Source: Littorina saxatilis (lineage: Eukaryota; Mollusca; Gastropoda; Littorinimorpha; Littorinidae). From it: 64,000 nt of DNA. A program made the position numbers and the translations under genes. The notes beneath the pieces are model-generated. The model was given only the letters and a program-made list of their open reading frames with translations. It ran no database searches and was not told the origin of the DNA. Positions 45,514-59,700 of the stretch are shown piece by piece; within the stretch, counting starts at the first letter, position 1; each line of letters opens with the position of its first letter. Location: NCBI RefSeq assembly GCF_037325665.1, contig NC_090254.1, positions 47,910,720 through 47,974,719 on the forward strand. Direction: 5' to 3'.

Positions 45514-48500
45514 CCCATCTGTACTGCATTGTCACAAAGTTGTGTCACCCCCCCCCCCCCCCCCCCATTTGCCTGTACTGCATTGTCACACAGTTGTGTC
45601 ACACACCCCCCCCCCCCCACCTGTAATGCATTGTTACAGAGTTGTGTCACCCCCCCCACACACACACACCCCCACACACACACCTGTACTGCATTGTTAC
45701 AGAGTTGTGTCACACACACACCCCTTCACCTGTATTGCATTGTCGCAAAGTTGTGTCACCCCCCACCCCCACCTGTACTGCATTGTTACAGAGTTGTGTC
45801 ACATACCCCCCCCCCCCCCCCCTCCCCTCTCCACCTGTACTGCATTGTCACAAGGTTGTGCGCCCCCCCCCCCCCCCCATCTGTACTGGAATATCACAAA
45901 ATTCTGTCACACCCACCCACCTGTACTGCATTGTCACAAAGCTGTGTCACACCCGCCCACCCGTACTGCATTGTCACAAAGTTGTGTCACACCCGCCCAC
46001 CTGTACTACATTGTCACACAGTTGTGTCACACCCGCCCACCCGTACTGCATTGTCACAAAGTTGTGTCACACCCGCCCACCTGTACTACATTGTCACAAA
46101 TTGGTGTCACACCCACCTACCTGTACTGCATTGTCACAAAGTTGTGTCACCCCCCCCCCCACGTGTACTGCATTGACACAAAGTTGTGTCGAACCCGCCC
46201 ACCTGTTCTGCATTGTCACAAAGTTGTGTCACACCCGCCCACCTGTCCTGCATTGTCACAAGGTTGTGTCACACCCGCCCACCAGTTCTGCATTGCCACA
46301 AAGTTGTGTCACACCCGCCCACCTGCTCTGCATTGTCACAAAGTTGTGTCACACCCGCCCACCTGTCCTGCATTGTCACAAAGTTGTGTCACACCCGCCC
46401 ACCTGTTCTGCATTGTCACAAAGTTGTGTCACACCCACCTACCTGGTCTGCATTGTCACAAAGTTGTGTCACACCCGCCAACCTGTACTGCATTGTCACA
46501 AAGTTGTGTCACACCCGCCTACCTGTACTGCATTGTCACAAAGTTGTGTCACACCCGCCTACCTGTACTGCATTGTCACAACGTTTGGTCACACCCGCCT
46601 ACCTGTACTGCATTGTCACAACGTTTGGTCACACCCGCCTGCCTGTACTGCATTGTCACAACGTTTGGTCACACCCGCCTGCCTGTACTGCATTGTCACA
46701 ACGTTTGGTCACACCCGCCTACCTGTACTGCATTGTCACAACGTTTGGTCACACCCGCCTACCTGTACTGCATTGTCACAACGTTTGGTCACACCCGCCT
46801 GCCTGTACTGCATTGTCACAACGTTTGGTCACACCCGCCTACCTGTACTGCATTGTCACAACGTTTGGTCACACCCGCCTGGCTGTACTGCATTGTCACA
46901 ACGTTTCGTCACACCCGCCTGGCTGTACTGCATTGTCACAACGTTTGGTCACACCCGCCTGCCTGTACTGCATTGTCACAACGTTTGGTCACACCCGCCT
47001 ACCTGTACTGCATTGTCACAACGTTTGGTCACACCCGCCTGGCTGTACTGCATTGTCACAACGTTTCGTCACACCCGCCTGGCTGTACTGCATTGTCACA
47101 ACGTTTGGTCACATCCGCCTACCTGTACTGCATTGTCACAACGTTTGGTCACACCCGCCTGCCTGTACTGCATTGTCACAACGTTTGGTCACACCCGCCT
47201 GGCTGTACTGCATTGTCACAACGTTTGGTCACATCCGCCAACCTGTACTGCATTGTCACAACGTTTGGTCACACCCGCCTGCCTGTACTGCATTGTCACA
47301 ACGTTTGGTCACACCCGCCTGGCTGTACTGCATTGTCACAACGTTTCGTCACACCCGCCTACCTGTACTGCATTGTCACAACGTTTGGTCACACCCGCCT
47401 GGCTGTACTGCATTGTCACAACGTTTGGTCACACCCGCCTGGCTGTACTGCATTGTCACAACGTTTGGTCACACCCACCCACCTGTACTGCATTGTCACA
47501 ACGTTTGGTCACACCCGCCTGCCTGTACTGCATTGTCACAACGTTTGGTCACACCCACCCACCTGTACTGCATTGTCACAACGTTTGGTCACACCCACCC
47601 ACCTGTACTGCATTGTCACAAAGTTTGGTCACACCCACCCACCTGTACTGCATTGTCACAACGTTTGGTCACACCCACCCACCTGTACTGCATTGTCACA
47701 ACGTTTGGTCACACCCACCCACCTGTACTGCATTGTCACAACGTTTGGTCACACCCGCCTACCTGTACTGCATTGTCACAACGTTTGGTCACACCCGCCT
47801 GCCTGTACTGCATTGTCACAACGTTTGGTCACACCCGCCTACCTGTACTGCATTGTCACAACGTTTGGTCACACCCGCCTACCTGTACTGCATTGTCACA
47901 ACGTTTGGTCACACCCGCCTACCTGTACTGCATTGTCACAACGTTTGGTCACACCCGCCTACCTGTACTGCATTGTCACAACGTTTGGTCACACCCGCCT
48001 GCCTGTACTGCATTGTCACAACGTTTGGTCACACCCGCCTACCTGTACTGCATTGTCACAACGTTTGGTCACACCCGCCTACCTGTACTGCATTGTCACA
48101 ACGTTTGGTCACACCCGCCTGTCTGTACTGCATTGTCACAACGTTTGGTCACACCCGCCTACCTGTACTGCATTGTCACAACGTTTGGTCACACCCACCC
48201 ACCTGTACTGCATTGTCACAACGTTTGGTCACACCCACCCACCTGTACTGCATTGTCACAACGTTTGGTCACACCCACCCACCTGTACTGCATTGTCACA
48301 ACGTTTGGTCACACCCACCCACCTGTACTACATTGTCACAACGTTTGGTCACACCCACCCACCTGTACTGCATTGTCACAACGTTTGGTCACACCCACCC
48401 ACCTGTACTGCATTGTCACAACGTTTGGTCACACCCACCCACCTGTACTACATTGTCACAACGTTTGGTCACACCCACCCACCTGTACTGCATTGTCACA

Positions 48501-51500
48501 ACGTTTGGTCACACCCGCCTGCCTGTACTGCATTGTCACAACGTTTGGTCACACCCGCCTGTCTGTAATGCATTGTCACAACGTTTGGTCACACCCGCCT
48601 GGCTGTACTGCATTGTCACAACGTTTGGTCACACCCGCCTGCCTGTACTGCATTGTCACAACGTTTGGTCACACCCGCCTACCTGTACTGCATTGTCACA
48701 ACGTTTGGTCACACCCGCCTGTCTGTACTGCATTGTCACAACGTTTGGTCACACCCGCCTACCTGTACTGCATTGTCACAACGTTTGGTCACACCCGCCT
48801 ACCTGTACTGCATTGTCACAACGTTTGGTCACACCCGCCTACCTGTACTGCATTGTCACAACGTTTGGTCACACCCGCCTACCTGTACTGCATTGTCACA
48901 ACGTTTGGTCACACCCGCCTACCTGTACTGCATTGTCACAACGTTTGGTCACACCCGCCTACCTGTACTGCATTGTCACAACGTTTGGTCACACCCGCCT
49001 ACCTGTACTGCATGGTCACAACGTTTGGTCACACCCGCCTGTCTGTACTGCATTGTCACAACGTTTGGTCACACCCGCCTGCCTGTACTGCATTGTCACA
49101 ACGTTTGGTCACACCCGCCTACCTGTACTGCATTGTCACAAAGTTTGGTCACACCCGCCTACCTGTACTGCATTGTCACAACGTTTGGTCACACCCGCCT
49201 GCCTGTACTGCATTGTCACAACGTTTGGTCACACCCGCCTACCTGTACTGCATTGTCACAACGTTTGGTCACACCCGCCTACCTGTACTGCATTGTCACA
49301 ACGTTTGGTCACACCCGCCTACCTGTACTGCATTGTCACAACGTTTGGTCACACCCGCCTACCTGTACTGCATTGTCACAACGTTTGGTCACACCCGCCT
49401 GTCTGTACTGCATTGTCACAACGTTTGGTCACACCCGCCTACCTGTACTGCATTGTCACAACGTTTGGTCACACCCACCTACCTGTACTGCATTGTCACA
49501 ACGTTTGGTCACACCCGCCTACCTGTACTGCATTGTCACAACGTTTGGTCACACCCGCCTGGCTGTACTGCATTGTCACAACGTTTGGTCACACCCGCCT
49601 ACCTGTACTGCATTGTCACAACGTTTGGTCACACCCGCCTGGCTGTACTGCATTGTCACAACGTTTGGTCACACCCGCCTGGCTGTACTGCATTGTCACA
49701 ACGTTTGGTCACACCCACCCACCTGTACTGCATTGTCACAACGTTTGGTCACACCCGCCTGCCTGTACTGCATTGTCACAACGTTTGGTCACACCCACCC
49801 ACCTGTACTGCATTGTCACAACGTTTGGTCACACCCACCCACCTGTACTGCATTGTCACAAAGTTTGGTCACACCCACCCACCTGTACTGCATTGTCACA
49901 ACGTTTGGTCACACCCACCCACCTGTACTGCATTGTCACAACGTTTGGTCACACCCACCCACCTGTACTGCATTGTCACAACGTTTGGTCACACCCGCCT
50001 ACCTGTACTGCATTGTCACAACGTTTGGTCACACCCGCCTGCCTGTACTGCATTGTCACAACGTTTGGTCACACCCGCCTACCTGTACTGCATTGTCACA
50101 ACGTTTGGTCACACCCGCCTACCTGTACTGCATTGTCACAACGTTTGGTCACACCCGCCTACCTGTACTGCATTGTCACAACGTTTGGTCACACCCGCCT
50201 ACCTGTACTGCATTGTCACAACGTTTGGTCACACCCGCCTGCCTGTACTGCATTGTCACAACGTTTGGTCACACCCGCCTACCTGTACTGCATTGTCACA
50301 ACGTTTGGTCACACCCGCCTACCTGTACTGCATTGTCACAACGTTTGGTCACACCCGCCTGTCTGTACTGCATTGTCACAACGTTTGGTCACACCCGCCT
50401 ACCTGTACTGCATTGTCACAACGTTTGGTCACACCCACCCACCTGTACTGCATTGTCACAACGTTTGGTCACACCCACCCACCTGTACTGCATTGTCACA
50501 ACGTTTGGTCACACCCACCCACCTGTACTGCATTGTCACAACGTTTGGTCACACCCACCCACCTGTACTACATTGTCACAACGTTTGGTCACACCCACCC
50601 ACCTGTACTGCATTGTCACAACGTTTGGTCACACCCACCCACCTGTACTGCATTGTCACAACGTTTGGTCACACCCACCCACCTGTACTACATTGTCACA
50701 ACGTTTGGTCACACCCACCCACCTGTACTGCATTGTCACAACGTTTGGTCACACCCGCCTGCCTGTACTGCATTGTCACAACGTTTGGTCACACCCGCCT
50801 GTCTGTAATGCATTGTCACAACGTTTGGTCACACCCGCCTGGCTGTACTGCATTGTCACAACGTTTGGTCACACCCGCCTGCCTGTACTGCATTGTCACA
50901 ACGTTTGGTCACACCCGCCTACCTGTACTGCATTGTCACAACGTTTGGTCACACCCGCCTGTCTGTACTGCATTGTCACAACGTTTGGTCACACCCGCCT
51001 ACCTGTACTGCATTGTCACAACGTTTGGTCACACCCGCCTACCTGTACTGCATTGTCACAACGTTTGGTCACACCCGCCTACCTGTACTGCATTGTCACA
51101 ACGTTTGGTCACACCCGCCTACCTGTACTGCATTGTCACAACGTTTGGTCACACCCGCCTACCTGTACTGCATTGTCACAACGTTTGGTCACACCCGCCT
51201 ACCTGTACTGCATTGTCACAACGTTTGGTCACACCCGCCTACCTGTACTGCATGGTCACGTTTGGTCACACCCGCCTGTCTGTACTGCATTGTCACAACG
51301 TTTGGTCACACCCGCCTGCCTGTACTGCATTGTCACAACGTTTGGTCACACCCGCCTACCTGTACTGCATTGTCACAAAGTTTGGTCACACCCGCCTACC
51401 TGTACTGCATTGTCACAACGTTTGGTCACACCCGCCTGCCTGTACTGCATTGTCACAACGTTTGGTCACACCCGCCTACCTGTACTGCATTGTCACAACG

Positions 51501-54136
51501 TTTGGTCACACCCGCCTACCTGTACTGCATTGTCACAACGTTTGGTCACACCCGCCTACCTGTACTGCATTGTCACAACGTTTGGTCACACCCGCCTACC
51601 TGTACTGCATTGTCACAACGTTTGGTCACACCCGCCTGTCTGTACTGCATTGTCACAACGTTTGGTCACACCCGCCTACCTGTACTGCATTGTCACAACG
51701 TTTGGTCACACCCACCTACCTGTACTGCATTGTCACAACGTTTGGTCACACCCGCCTACCTGTACTGCATTGTCACAACGTTTGGTCACACCCGCCTGGC
51801 TGTACTGCATTGTCACAACGTTTGGTCACACCCGCCTACCTGTACTGCATTGTCACAACGTTTGGTCACACCCGCCTGGCTGTACTGCATTGTCACAACG
51901 TTTGGTCACACCCGCCTGGCTGTACTGCATTGTCACAACGTTTGGTCACACCCACCCACCTGTACTGCATTGTCACAACGTTTGGTCACACCCGCCTGGC
52001 TGTACTGCATTGTCACAACGTTTGGTCACACCCACCCACCTGTACTGCATTGTCACAACGTTTGGTCACACCCGCCTGCCTGTACTGCATTGTCACAACG
52101 TTTGGTCACACCCGCCTGCCTGTACTGCATTGTCACAACGTTTGGTCACACCCACCCACCTGTACTGCATTGTCACAACGTTTGGTCACACCCGCCTGCC
52201 TGTACTGCATTGTCACAACGTTTGGTCACACCCACCTACCTGTACTGCATTGTCACAACGTTTGGTCACACCCGCCTGCCTGTACTGCATTGTCACAACG
52301 TTTGGTCACACCCGCCTACCTGTACTGCATTGTCACAACGTTTGGTCACACCCGCCTACCTGTACTGCATTGTCACAACGTTTGGTCACACCCGCCTACC
52401 TGTACTGCATTGTCACAACGTTTGGTCACACCCGCCTACCTGTACTGCATTGTCACAACGTTTGGTCACACCCGCCTACCTGTACTGCATTGTCACAACG
52501 TTTGGTCACACCCGCCTACCTGTACTGCATTGTCACAACGTTTGGTCACACCCGCCTACCTGTACTGCATTGTCACAACGTTTGGTCACACCCGCCTGGC
52601 TGTACTGCATTGTCACAACGTTTGGTCACACCCGCCTGGCTGTACTGCATTGTCACAACGTTTGGTCACACCCGCCTGCCTGTACTGCATTGTCACAACG
52701 TTTGGTCACACCCGCCTGGCTGTACTGCATTGTCACAACGTTTGGTCACACCCGCCTGGCTGTACTGCATTGTCACAACGTTTGGTCACACCCACCTACC
52801 TGTACTGCATTGTCACAACGTTTGGTCACACCCGCCTGTCTGTACTGCATTGTCACAACGTTTGGTCACACCCGCCTGCCTGTACTGCATTGTCACAACG
52901 TTTGGTCACACCCGCCTACCTGTACTGCATTGTCACAACGTTTGGTCACACCCGCCTGGCTGTACTGCATTGTCACAACGTTTGGTCACACCCGCCTGGC
53001 TGTACTGCATTGTCACAACGTTTGGTCACACCCGCCTACCTGTACTGCATTGTCACAACGTTTGGTCACACCCGCCTACCTGTACTGCATTGTCACAACG
53101 TTTGGTCACACCCGCCTGGCTGTACTGCATTGTCACAACGTTTGGTCACACCCGCCTACCTGTACTGCATTGTCACAACGTTTGGTCACACCCGCCTGGC
53201 TGTACTGCATTGTCACAACGTTTGGTCACACCCGCCTACCTGTACTGCATTGTCACAACGTTTGGTCACACCCACCCACCTGTACTGCATTGTCACAACG
53301 TTTGGTCACACCCGCCTGTCTGTACTGCATTGTCACAACGTTTGGTCACACCCACCCACCTGTACTGCATTGTCACAACGTTTGGTCACACCCGCCTACC
53401 TGTACTGCATTGTCACAACGTTTGGTCACACCCGCCTACCTGTACTGCATTGTCACAACGTTTGGTCACACCCACCCACCTGTACTGCATTGTCACAACG
53501 TTTGGTCACACCTGCCTACCTGTACTGCATTGTCACAACGTTTGGTCACACCCACCCACCTGTACTGCATTGTCACAACGTTTGGTCACACCCGCCTGCC
53601 TGTACTGCATTGTCACAACGTTTGGTCACACCCGCCTGGCTGTACTGCATTGTCACAACGTTTGGTCACACCCGCCTGCCTGTACTGCATTGTCACAACG
53701 TTTGGTCACACCCGCCTGCCTGTACTGCATTGTCACAACGTTTGGTCACACCCGCCTACCTGTACTGCATTGTCACAACGTTTGGTCACACCCGCCTGGC
53801 TGTACTGCATTGTCACAACGTTTGGTCACACCCGCCTACCTGTACTGCATTGTCACAACGTTTGGTCACACCCGCCTGGCTGTACTGCATTGTCACAACG
53901 TTTGGTCACACCCGCCTACCTGTACTGCATTGTCATAACGTTTGGTCACACCCGCCTGCCTGTACTGCATTGTCACAACGTTTGGTCACACCCGCCTACC
54001 TGTACTGCATTGTCACGACGTTTGGTCACACCCGCCTACCTGTACTGCATTGTCACAACGTTTGGTCACACCCGCCTGGCTGTACTGCATTGTCACAACG
54101 TTTGGTCACACCCGCCTACCTGTACTGCATTGTCAC
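45514..54136. repeat. 40 bp satellite, main array 1
   Basis: About 215 monomers. To about 46560 the monomers are type I (AAAGTTGTGTCAC) with poly-C expansions at the left; from about 46561 they switch to type II (AACGTTTGGTCACACCCGCC-TACCTGTACTGCATTGTCAC) and stay in exact 40 bp register for kilobases. Variation is confined mainly to two or three bases (CGCCTACC, CGCCTGCC, CGCCTGGC, CGCCTGTC, CACCCACC). Three plus frames remain open for thousands of codons because no monomer frame contains a stop; period 40 bp gives a 40-residue protein-level repeat over three monomers. Confidence 0.98.
47321..51797. repeat. 2.24 kb higher-order tandem duplication in the satellite
   Basis: About 47321-49560 and 49561-51797 carry the same series of monomer variants offset by 2,240 bp (56 monomers). 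Markers: CACAAAGTTTGG at 47617 and 49857, CTGTAATGC at 48565 and 50805, CATGGTCAC at 49011 and 51251. A 3 bp deletion in the second copy shifts the offset to 2,237 afterwards. Confidence 0.85.
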
Positions 54137-56703
54137 CCTGCCGCACATGTCAAACTTTTCCACTCTTTTGTCGAACAGTGTGGTCTAAATGACGTCTGGC
54201 GTATTTTTAATCCCGAGACTAGGGAATATACATGGTCCAAAATAAATATTAACAAGTTTATAGCCAGACGGTTGGACTATATTTTTACAACGGAAGAGGG
54301 AATGGACACAGTGATCGAGACTAATTTAATGTCTGTCCCAACATCCGACCACAGAGGTGTACGTATTACACTAAAACTCTCTAACGGCAAGAAAGGACCG
54401 GGTTATTACAAATGTAATAATCTACTCTTGAAAGATAAGCAATATGTGCACAAAATTAATAGTGTAATTGACACTTACCTTGATGAAAATAAGCAGGAGA
54501 ACCCTGAACAAAAATGGGAATTATTAAAAATAAAAATAAACGAGGAAACGATCCGATTCAGTAAGCAACGTGCAGTTTTCAATAAAAATAAGCAGATTGA
54601 CACGTACAACAAACTTGAATCTTGTGAATCCGATCTTGCTAGGGAACCTGATAACGTCACTTTACTAAGAAAACGCGAAGAACTTAAAATGCACCTTGAA
54701 ATTTATGAACAAGAGCGATTGAAGAGCGCACAAACGAGATCTCGAATTAAATGGATTGAGGAGGGGGAAAAGAACACCAAGTTTTTCCTCAATCTAGAAA
54801 AAGTACGGGCAAATGCAAAACTATTTCCGAATATTGAATTAGAGAATGGAGACAAGATACATGACCAATTTGAAATTTTAAAAACACAAAAAGAATACTA
54901 TGCAAACCTCTATAGCCGTGAAATAAACATACCTGATTCGGTTGTATCTAACAGTGTTGACAACTTCCTTGGCGAGTGCGAACTTCCAAAATTAAGTGAA
55001 GACGAAATGCAACAATGTGAAGGTATAATTACCATTGAAGAAGCCTCCAATGCTCTTAGAATGATGAAAAACGGGTCTTCGCCCGGTCTGGACGGTCTGA
55101 CTACTGAATTTGTTAAAATATTTTGGTGTAAACTGAAGGATGTAATTGTGCAATCCTTTAATTACTCTTTTGATCATGGTTCTTTGTCCTACACCCAAAG
55201 GGCAGCAGTATTAACCTTATTGCATAAAGGAAAAGATTGCCAAAAAACAAACTTACAAACTGGCGACCCATCTCACTGACAAACACTGATTACAAAATTT
55301 TAGCCAAGTCTCTTGCAAATCGACTGAGCAAAGTAATAAATAAAGTGGTCAATGAGGACCAGGTCGGTTATATGAAAGGAAGGCATGTCTCATCCACTAT
55401 AAGAACTATAGACGATGTGATTGAATATTGCAGAATTAATAGGAAACCTGGGATTTTATTAGCATTGGATTTTCAAAAGGCATTCGACAGTATATCCAAA
55501 AAATATATGATTTGTGCATTTCGTAAATTTGGCTTTGGAAAAGATTTTATACAATGGGTAAATGTGTTGTTTAATGAAACCAGAAGTTGTATTGTGTACA
55601 ATGGGTGGCTGTCAGAAAACTTTGATGTAAAATGTGGCATTAGACAAGGATGTCCGTTCTCACCGATGGCATTTATTATTGGTCTGGAATTTCTGGCTAT
55701 ACGATTTAGGCAGAGCAACGAAGTAAAAGGCCTTAATGTAACTTGTAGAAATATTTTAAAAATTCTATTATACGCCGATGATATCACTTTGTTTTTGAGA
55801 GACGCGGATGACGTTACAATGGTTCTACAGATTATAGACGTATTTTCGGAGGTGTCAGGCTTGTGCTTGAATAAGCTAAAGTCTGAAGCAATGGGAATTG
55901 GATCAAGTAAAAATATCAATTTTAATTTTGAGGTAAAATGTGTTCGGCAGATTAAAATATTAGGAGTAAACTTTAACAGCGAGAAAAGCGCATCCGAAAT
56001 TGAACTAAACTGGTCAAGTAAAATTGATAAGATTAAGCAAAGCATCTTCACTTGGGAAAAAAGGAACCTGGGCATTCCTGGAAAAATTTGCATTATCAAA
56101 ACTTTTCTGCTCTCACAGTTAGTTTATTTAATGCAATCTATTTGTATCCCTGACAAAGTGCTGCAGGAAATAAACACAATATTATATCGTTTTCTGTGGA
56201 GGAAAAAAGACTGTAATAAAAAAGCATTTGAAAAAGTAAAAAGAGTTGTTTTAAATAGCAGTACCGAAAAGGGTGGTATTGATATGATAGACGTCAAAAC
56301 AATGCAAAACTCCTTCTTATGTCAATGGTTAAGCAAACTCTCATCTGGCAACCTTTCATGCAAATGGACATGGATCCCAAACAAATATTTTGAAGGGTTC
56401 GATTGTGGCCTTGCCTGCTTTACTACAGCTATTCGACCGTCTAAGTTTAAGGGAATTGGAAGAATAAAATCGATATTTTGGACAGCTGTTGCTCGAACAT
56501 GGTTAGAACATAATACAATTTCTCAGAACGATTGCGTGCAAGACAACTGCTTATGGAACAATCCAAGTATAATTTATCAAAATAACGTTCTGTATTATGA
56601 GAACTGGGCCCGGTCAGGCATTACGTATGTAGGAGACATGTTAGGTAATCACGGTATCAAGTCCTATCCCGCTATCCAAGCAAGTGTTTACGCTTCACCC
56701 GGC
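54137..56703 (+). mobile_element. L1/Tx1-type LINE fragment inside the satellite
   Basis: Encodes the end of an apurinic-type endonuclease (DVWRIFNPETREYTW, SVPTSDHRGVRI), then a reverse transcriptase: NGSSPGLDGLTTEFVKIFW, NWRPISLTNTDYKILAKSLA, ILLALDFQKAFDSI, CGIRQGCPFSPMAF, ILLYADDITLFL and IKILGVNFN, plus about 200 residues of the C-terminal region. This pattern fits the L1/Tx1 branch. A one-base frameshift lies near 55237 (frames 53942-55279 and 55237 onward overlap). Both ends are truncated: the 5' end starts within the endonuclease and the 3' end stops before any poly-A. Both edges meet satellite directly, sharing TTGTCA. Confidence 0.9.
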
Positions 56704-59700
56704 CTTGTCACAACGTTTGGTCACACCCGCCTACCTGTACTGCATTGTCACAACGTTTGGTCACACCCGCCTGCCTGTACTGCATTGTCACAACGTTTGG
56801 TCACACCCGCCTACCTGTACTGCATTGTCACAAAGTTTGGTCACACCCGCCTACCTGTACTGCATTGTCACAACGTTTGGTCACACCCGCCTGCCTGTAC
56901 TGCATTGTCACAACGTTTGGTCACACCCGCCTACCTGTACTGCATTGTCACAACGTTTGGTCACACCCGCCTACCTGTACTGCATTGTCACAACGTTTGG
57001 TCACACCCGCCTACCTGTACTGCATTGTCACAACGTTTGGTCACACCCACCTACCTGTACTGCATTGTCACAACGTTTGGTCACACCCGCCTGTCTGTAC
57101 TGCATTGTCACAACGTTTGGTCACACCCGCCTACCTGTACTGCATTGTCACAACGTTTGGTCACACCCGCCTACCTGTACTGCATTGTCACAACGTTTGG
57201 TCACACCCGCCTGCCTGTACTGCATTGTCACAACGTTTGGTCACACCCGCCTACCTGTACTGCATTGTCACAACGTTTGGTCACACCCGCCTACCTGTAC
57301 TGCATTGTCACAACGTTTGGTCACACCCACCCACTTGTACTGCATTGTCACAACGTTTGGTCACACCCGCCTGCCTGTACTGCATTGTCACAACGTTTGG
57401 TCACACCCGCCTACCTGTACTGCATTGTCACAACGTTTGGTCACACCCGCCTACCTGTACTGCATTGTCACAACGTTTGGTCACACCCGCCTACCTGTAC
57501 TGCATTGTCACAACGTTTGGTCACACCCGCCTGGCTGTACTGCATTGTCACAACGTTTGGTCACACCCGCCTACCTGTACTGCATTGTCACAACGTTTGG
57601 TCACACCCGCCTGGCTGTACTGCATTGTCACAACGTTTGGTCACACCCACCTACCTGTACTGCATTGTCACAACGTTTGGTCACACCCACCTACCTGTAC
57701 TGCATTGTCACAACGTTTGGTCACACCCGCCTGTCTGTACTGCATTGTCACAACGTTTGGTCACACCCGCCTACCTGTACTGCATTGTCACAACGTTTGG
57801 TCACACCCGCCTACCTGTACTGCATTGTCACAACGTTTGGTCACACCCGCCTGCCTGTACTGCATTGTCACAACGTTTGGTCACACCCGCCTACCTGTAC
57901 TGCATTGTCACAACGTTTGGTCACACCCGCCTACCTGTACTGCATTGTCACAACGTTTGGTCACACCCGCCTACATGTACTGCATTGTCACAACGTTTGG
58001 TCACACCCACCCACCTGTACTGCATTGTCACAACGTTTGGTCACACCCGCCTGCCTGTACTGCATTGTCACAACGTTTGGTCACACCCGCCTGGCTGTAC
58101 TGCATTGTCACAACGTTTGGTCACACCCGCCTACCTGTACTGCATTGTCACAATGTTTGGTCACACCCGCCTGGCTGTACTGCATTGTCACAACGTTTGG
58201 TCACACCCGCCTGGCTGTACTGCATTGTCACAACGTTTGGTCACACCCGCCTACCTGTACTGCATTGTCACAACGTTTGGTCACACCCACCTGGCTGTAC
58301 TGCATTGTCACAACGTTTGGTCACACCCGCCTGGCTGTACTGCATTGTCACAACGTTTGGTCACACCCGCCTGTCTGTACTGCATTGTCACAACGTTTGG
58401 TCACACCCGCCTACCTGTACTGCATTGTCACAACGTTTGGTCACACCCGCCTACCTGTACTGCATTGTCACAACGTTTGGTCACACCCGCCTACCTGTAC
58501 TGCATTGTCACAACGTTTGGTCACACCCGCCTGTCTGTACTGCATTGTCACAACGTTTGGTCACACCCGCCTACCTGTACTGCATTGTCACAACGTTTGG
58601 TCACACCCGCCTACCTGTACTGCATTGTCACAACGTTTGGTCACACCCGCCTACCTGTACTGCATTGTCACAACGTTTGGTCACACCCACCCACCTGTAC
58701 TGCATTGTCACAACGTTTGGTCACACCCGCCTGCCTGTACTGCATTGTCATAACGTTTGGTCACACCCGCCTGGCTGTACTGCATTGTCACAACGTTTGG
58801 TCACACCTGCCTACCTGTACTGCATTGTCACAACGTTTGGTCACACCCGCCTGGCTGTACTGCATTGTCACAACGTTTGGTCACACCCGCCTACCTGTAC
58901 TGCATTGTCACAACGTTTGGTCACACCCACCTACCTGTACTGCATTGTCACAACGTTTGGTCACACCCGCCTACCTGTACTGCATTGTCACAACGTTTGG
59001 TCACACCCGCCTGTCTGTACTGCATTGTCACAACGTTTGGTCACACCCGCCTGTCTGTACTGCATTGTCACAACGTTTGGTCACACCCGCCTACCTGTAC
59101 TGCATTGTCACAACGTTTGGTCACACCCGCCTGTCTGTACTGCATTGTCACAACGTTTGGTCACACCCGCCTGTCTGTACTGCATTGTCACAACGTTTGG
59201 TCACACCCGCCTGTCTGTACTGCATTGTCACAACGTTTGGTCACACCCGCCTGTCTGTACTGCATTGTCACAACGTTTGGTCACACCCGCCTACCTGTAC
59301 TGCATTGTCACAACGTTTGGTCACACCCGCCTGTCTGTACTGCATTGTCACAACGTTTGGTCACACCCGCCTGTCTGTACTGCATTGTCACAACGTTTGG
59401 TCACACCCGCCTGGCTGTACTGCATTGTCACAACGTTTGGTCACACCCGCCTACCTGTACTGCATTGTCACAACGTTTGGTCACACCCGCCTGCCTGTAC
59501 TGCATTGTCACAACGTTTGGTCACACCCGCCTACCTGTACTGCATTGTCACAACGTTTGGTCACACCCGCCTGTCTGTACTGCATTGTCACAACGTTTGG
59601 TCACACCCGCCTACCTGTACTGCATTGTCACAACGTTTGGTCACACCCGCCTACCTGTACTGCATTGTCACAACGTTTGGTCACACCCGCCTACCTGTAC

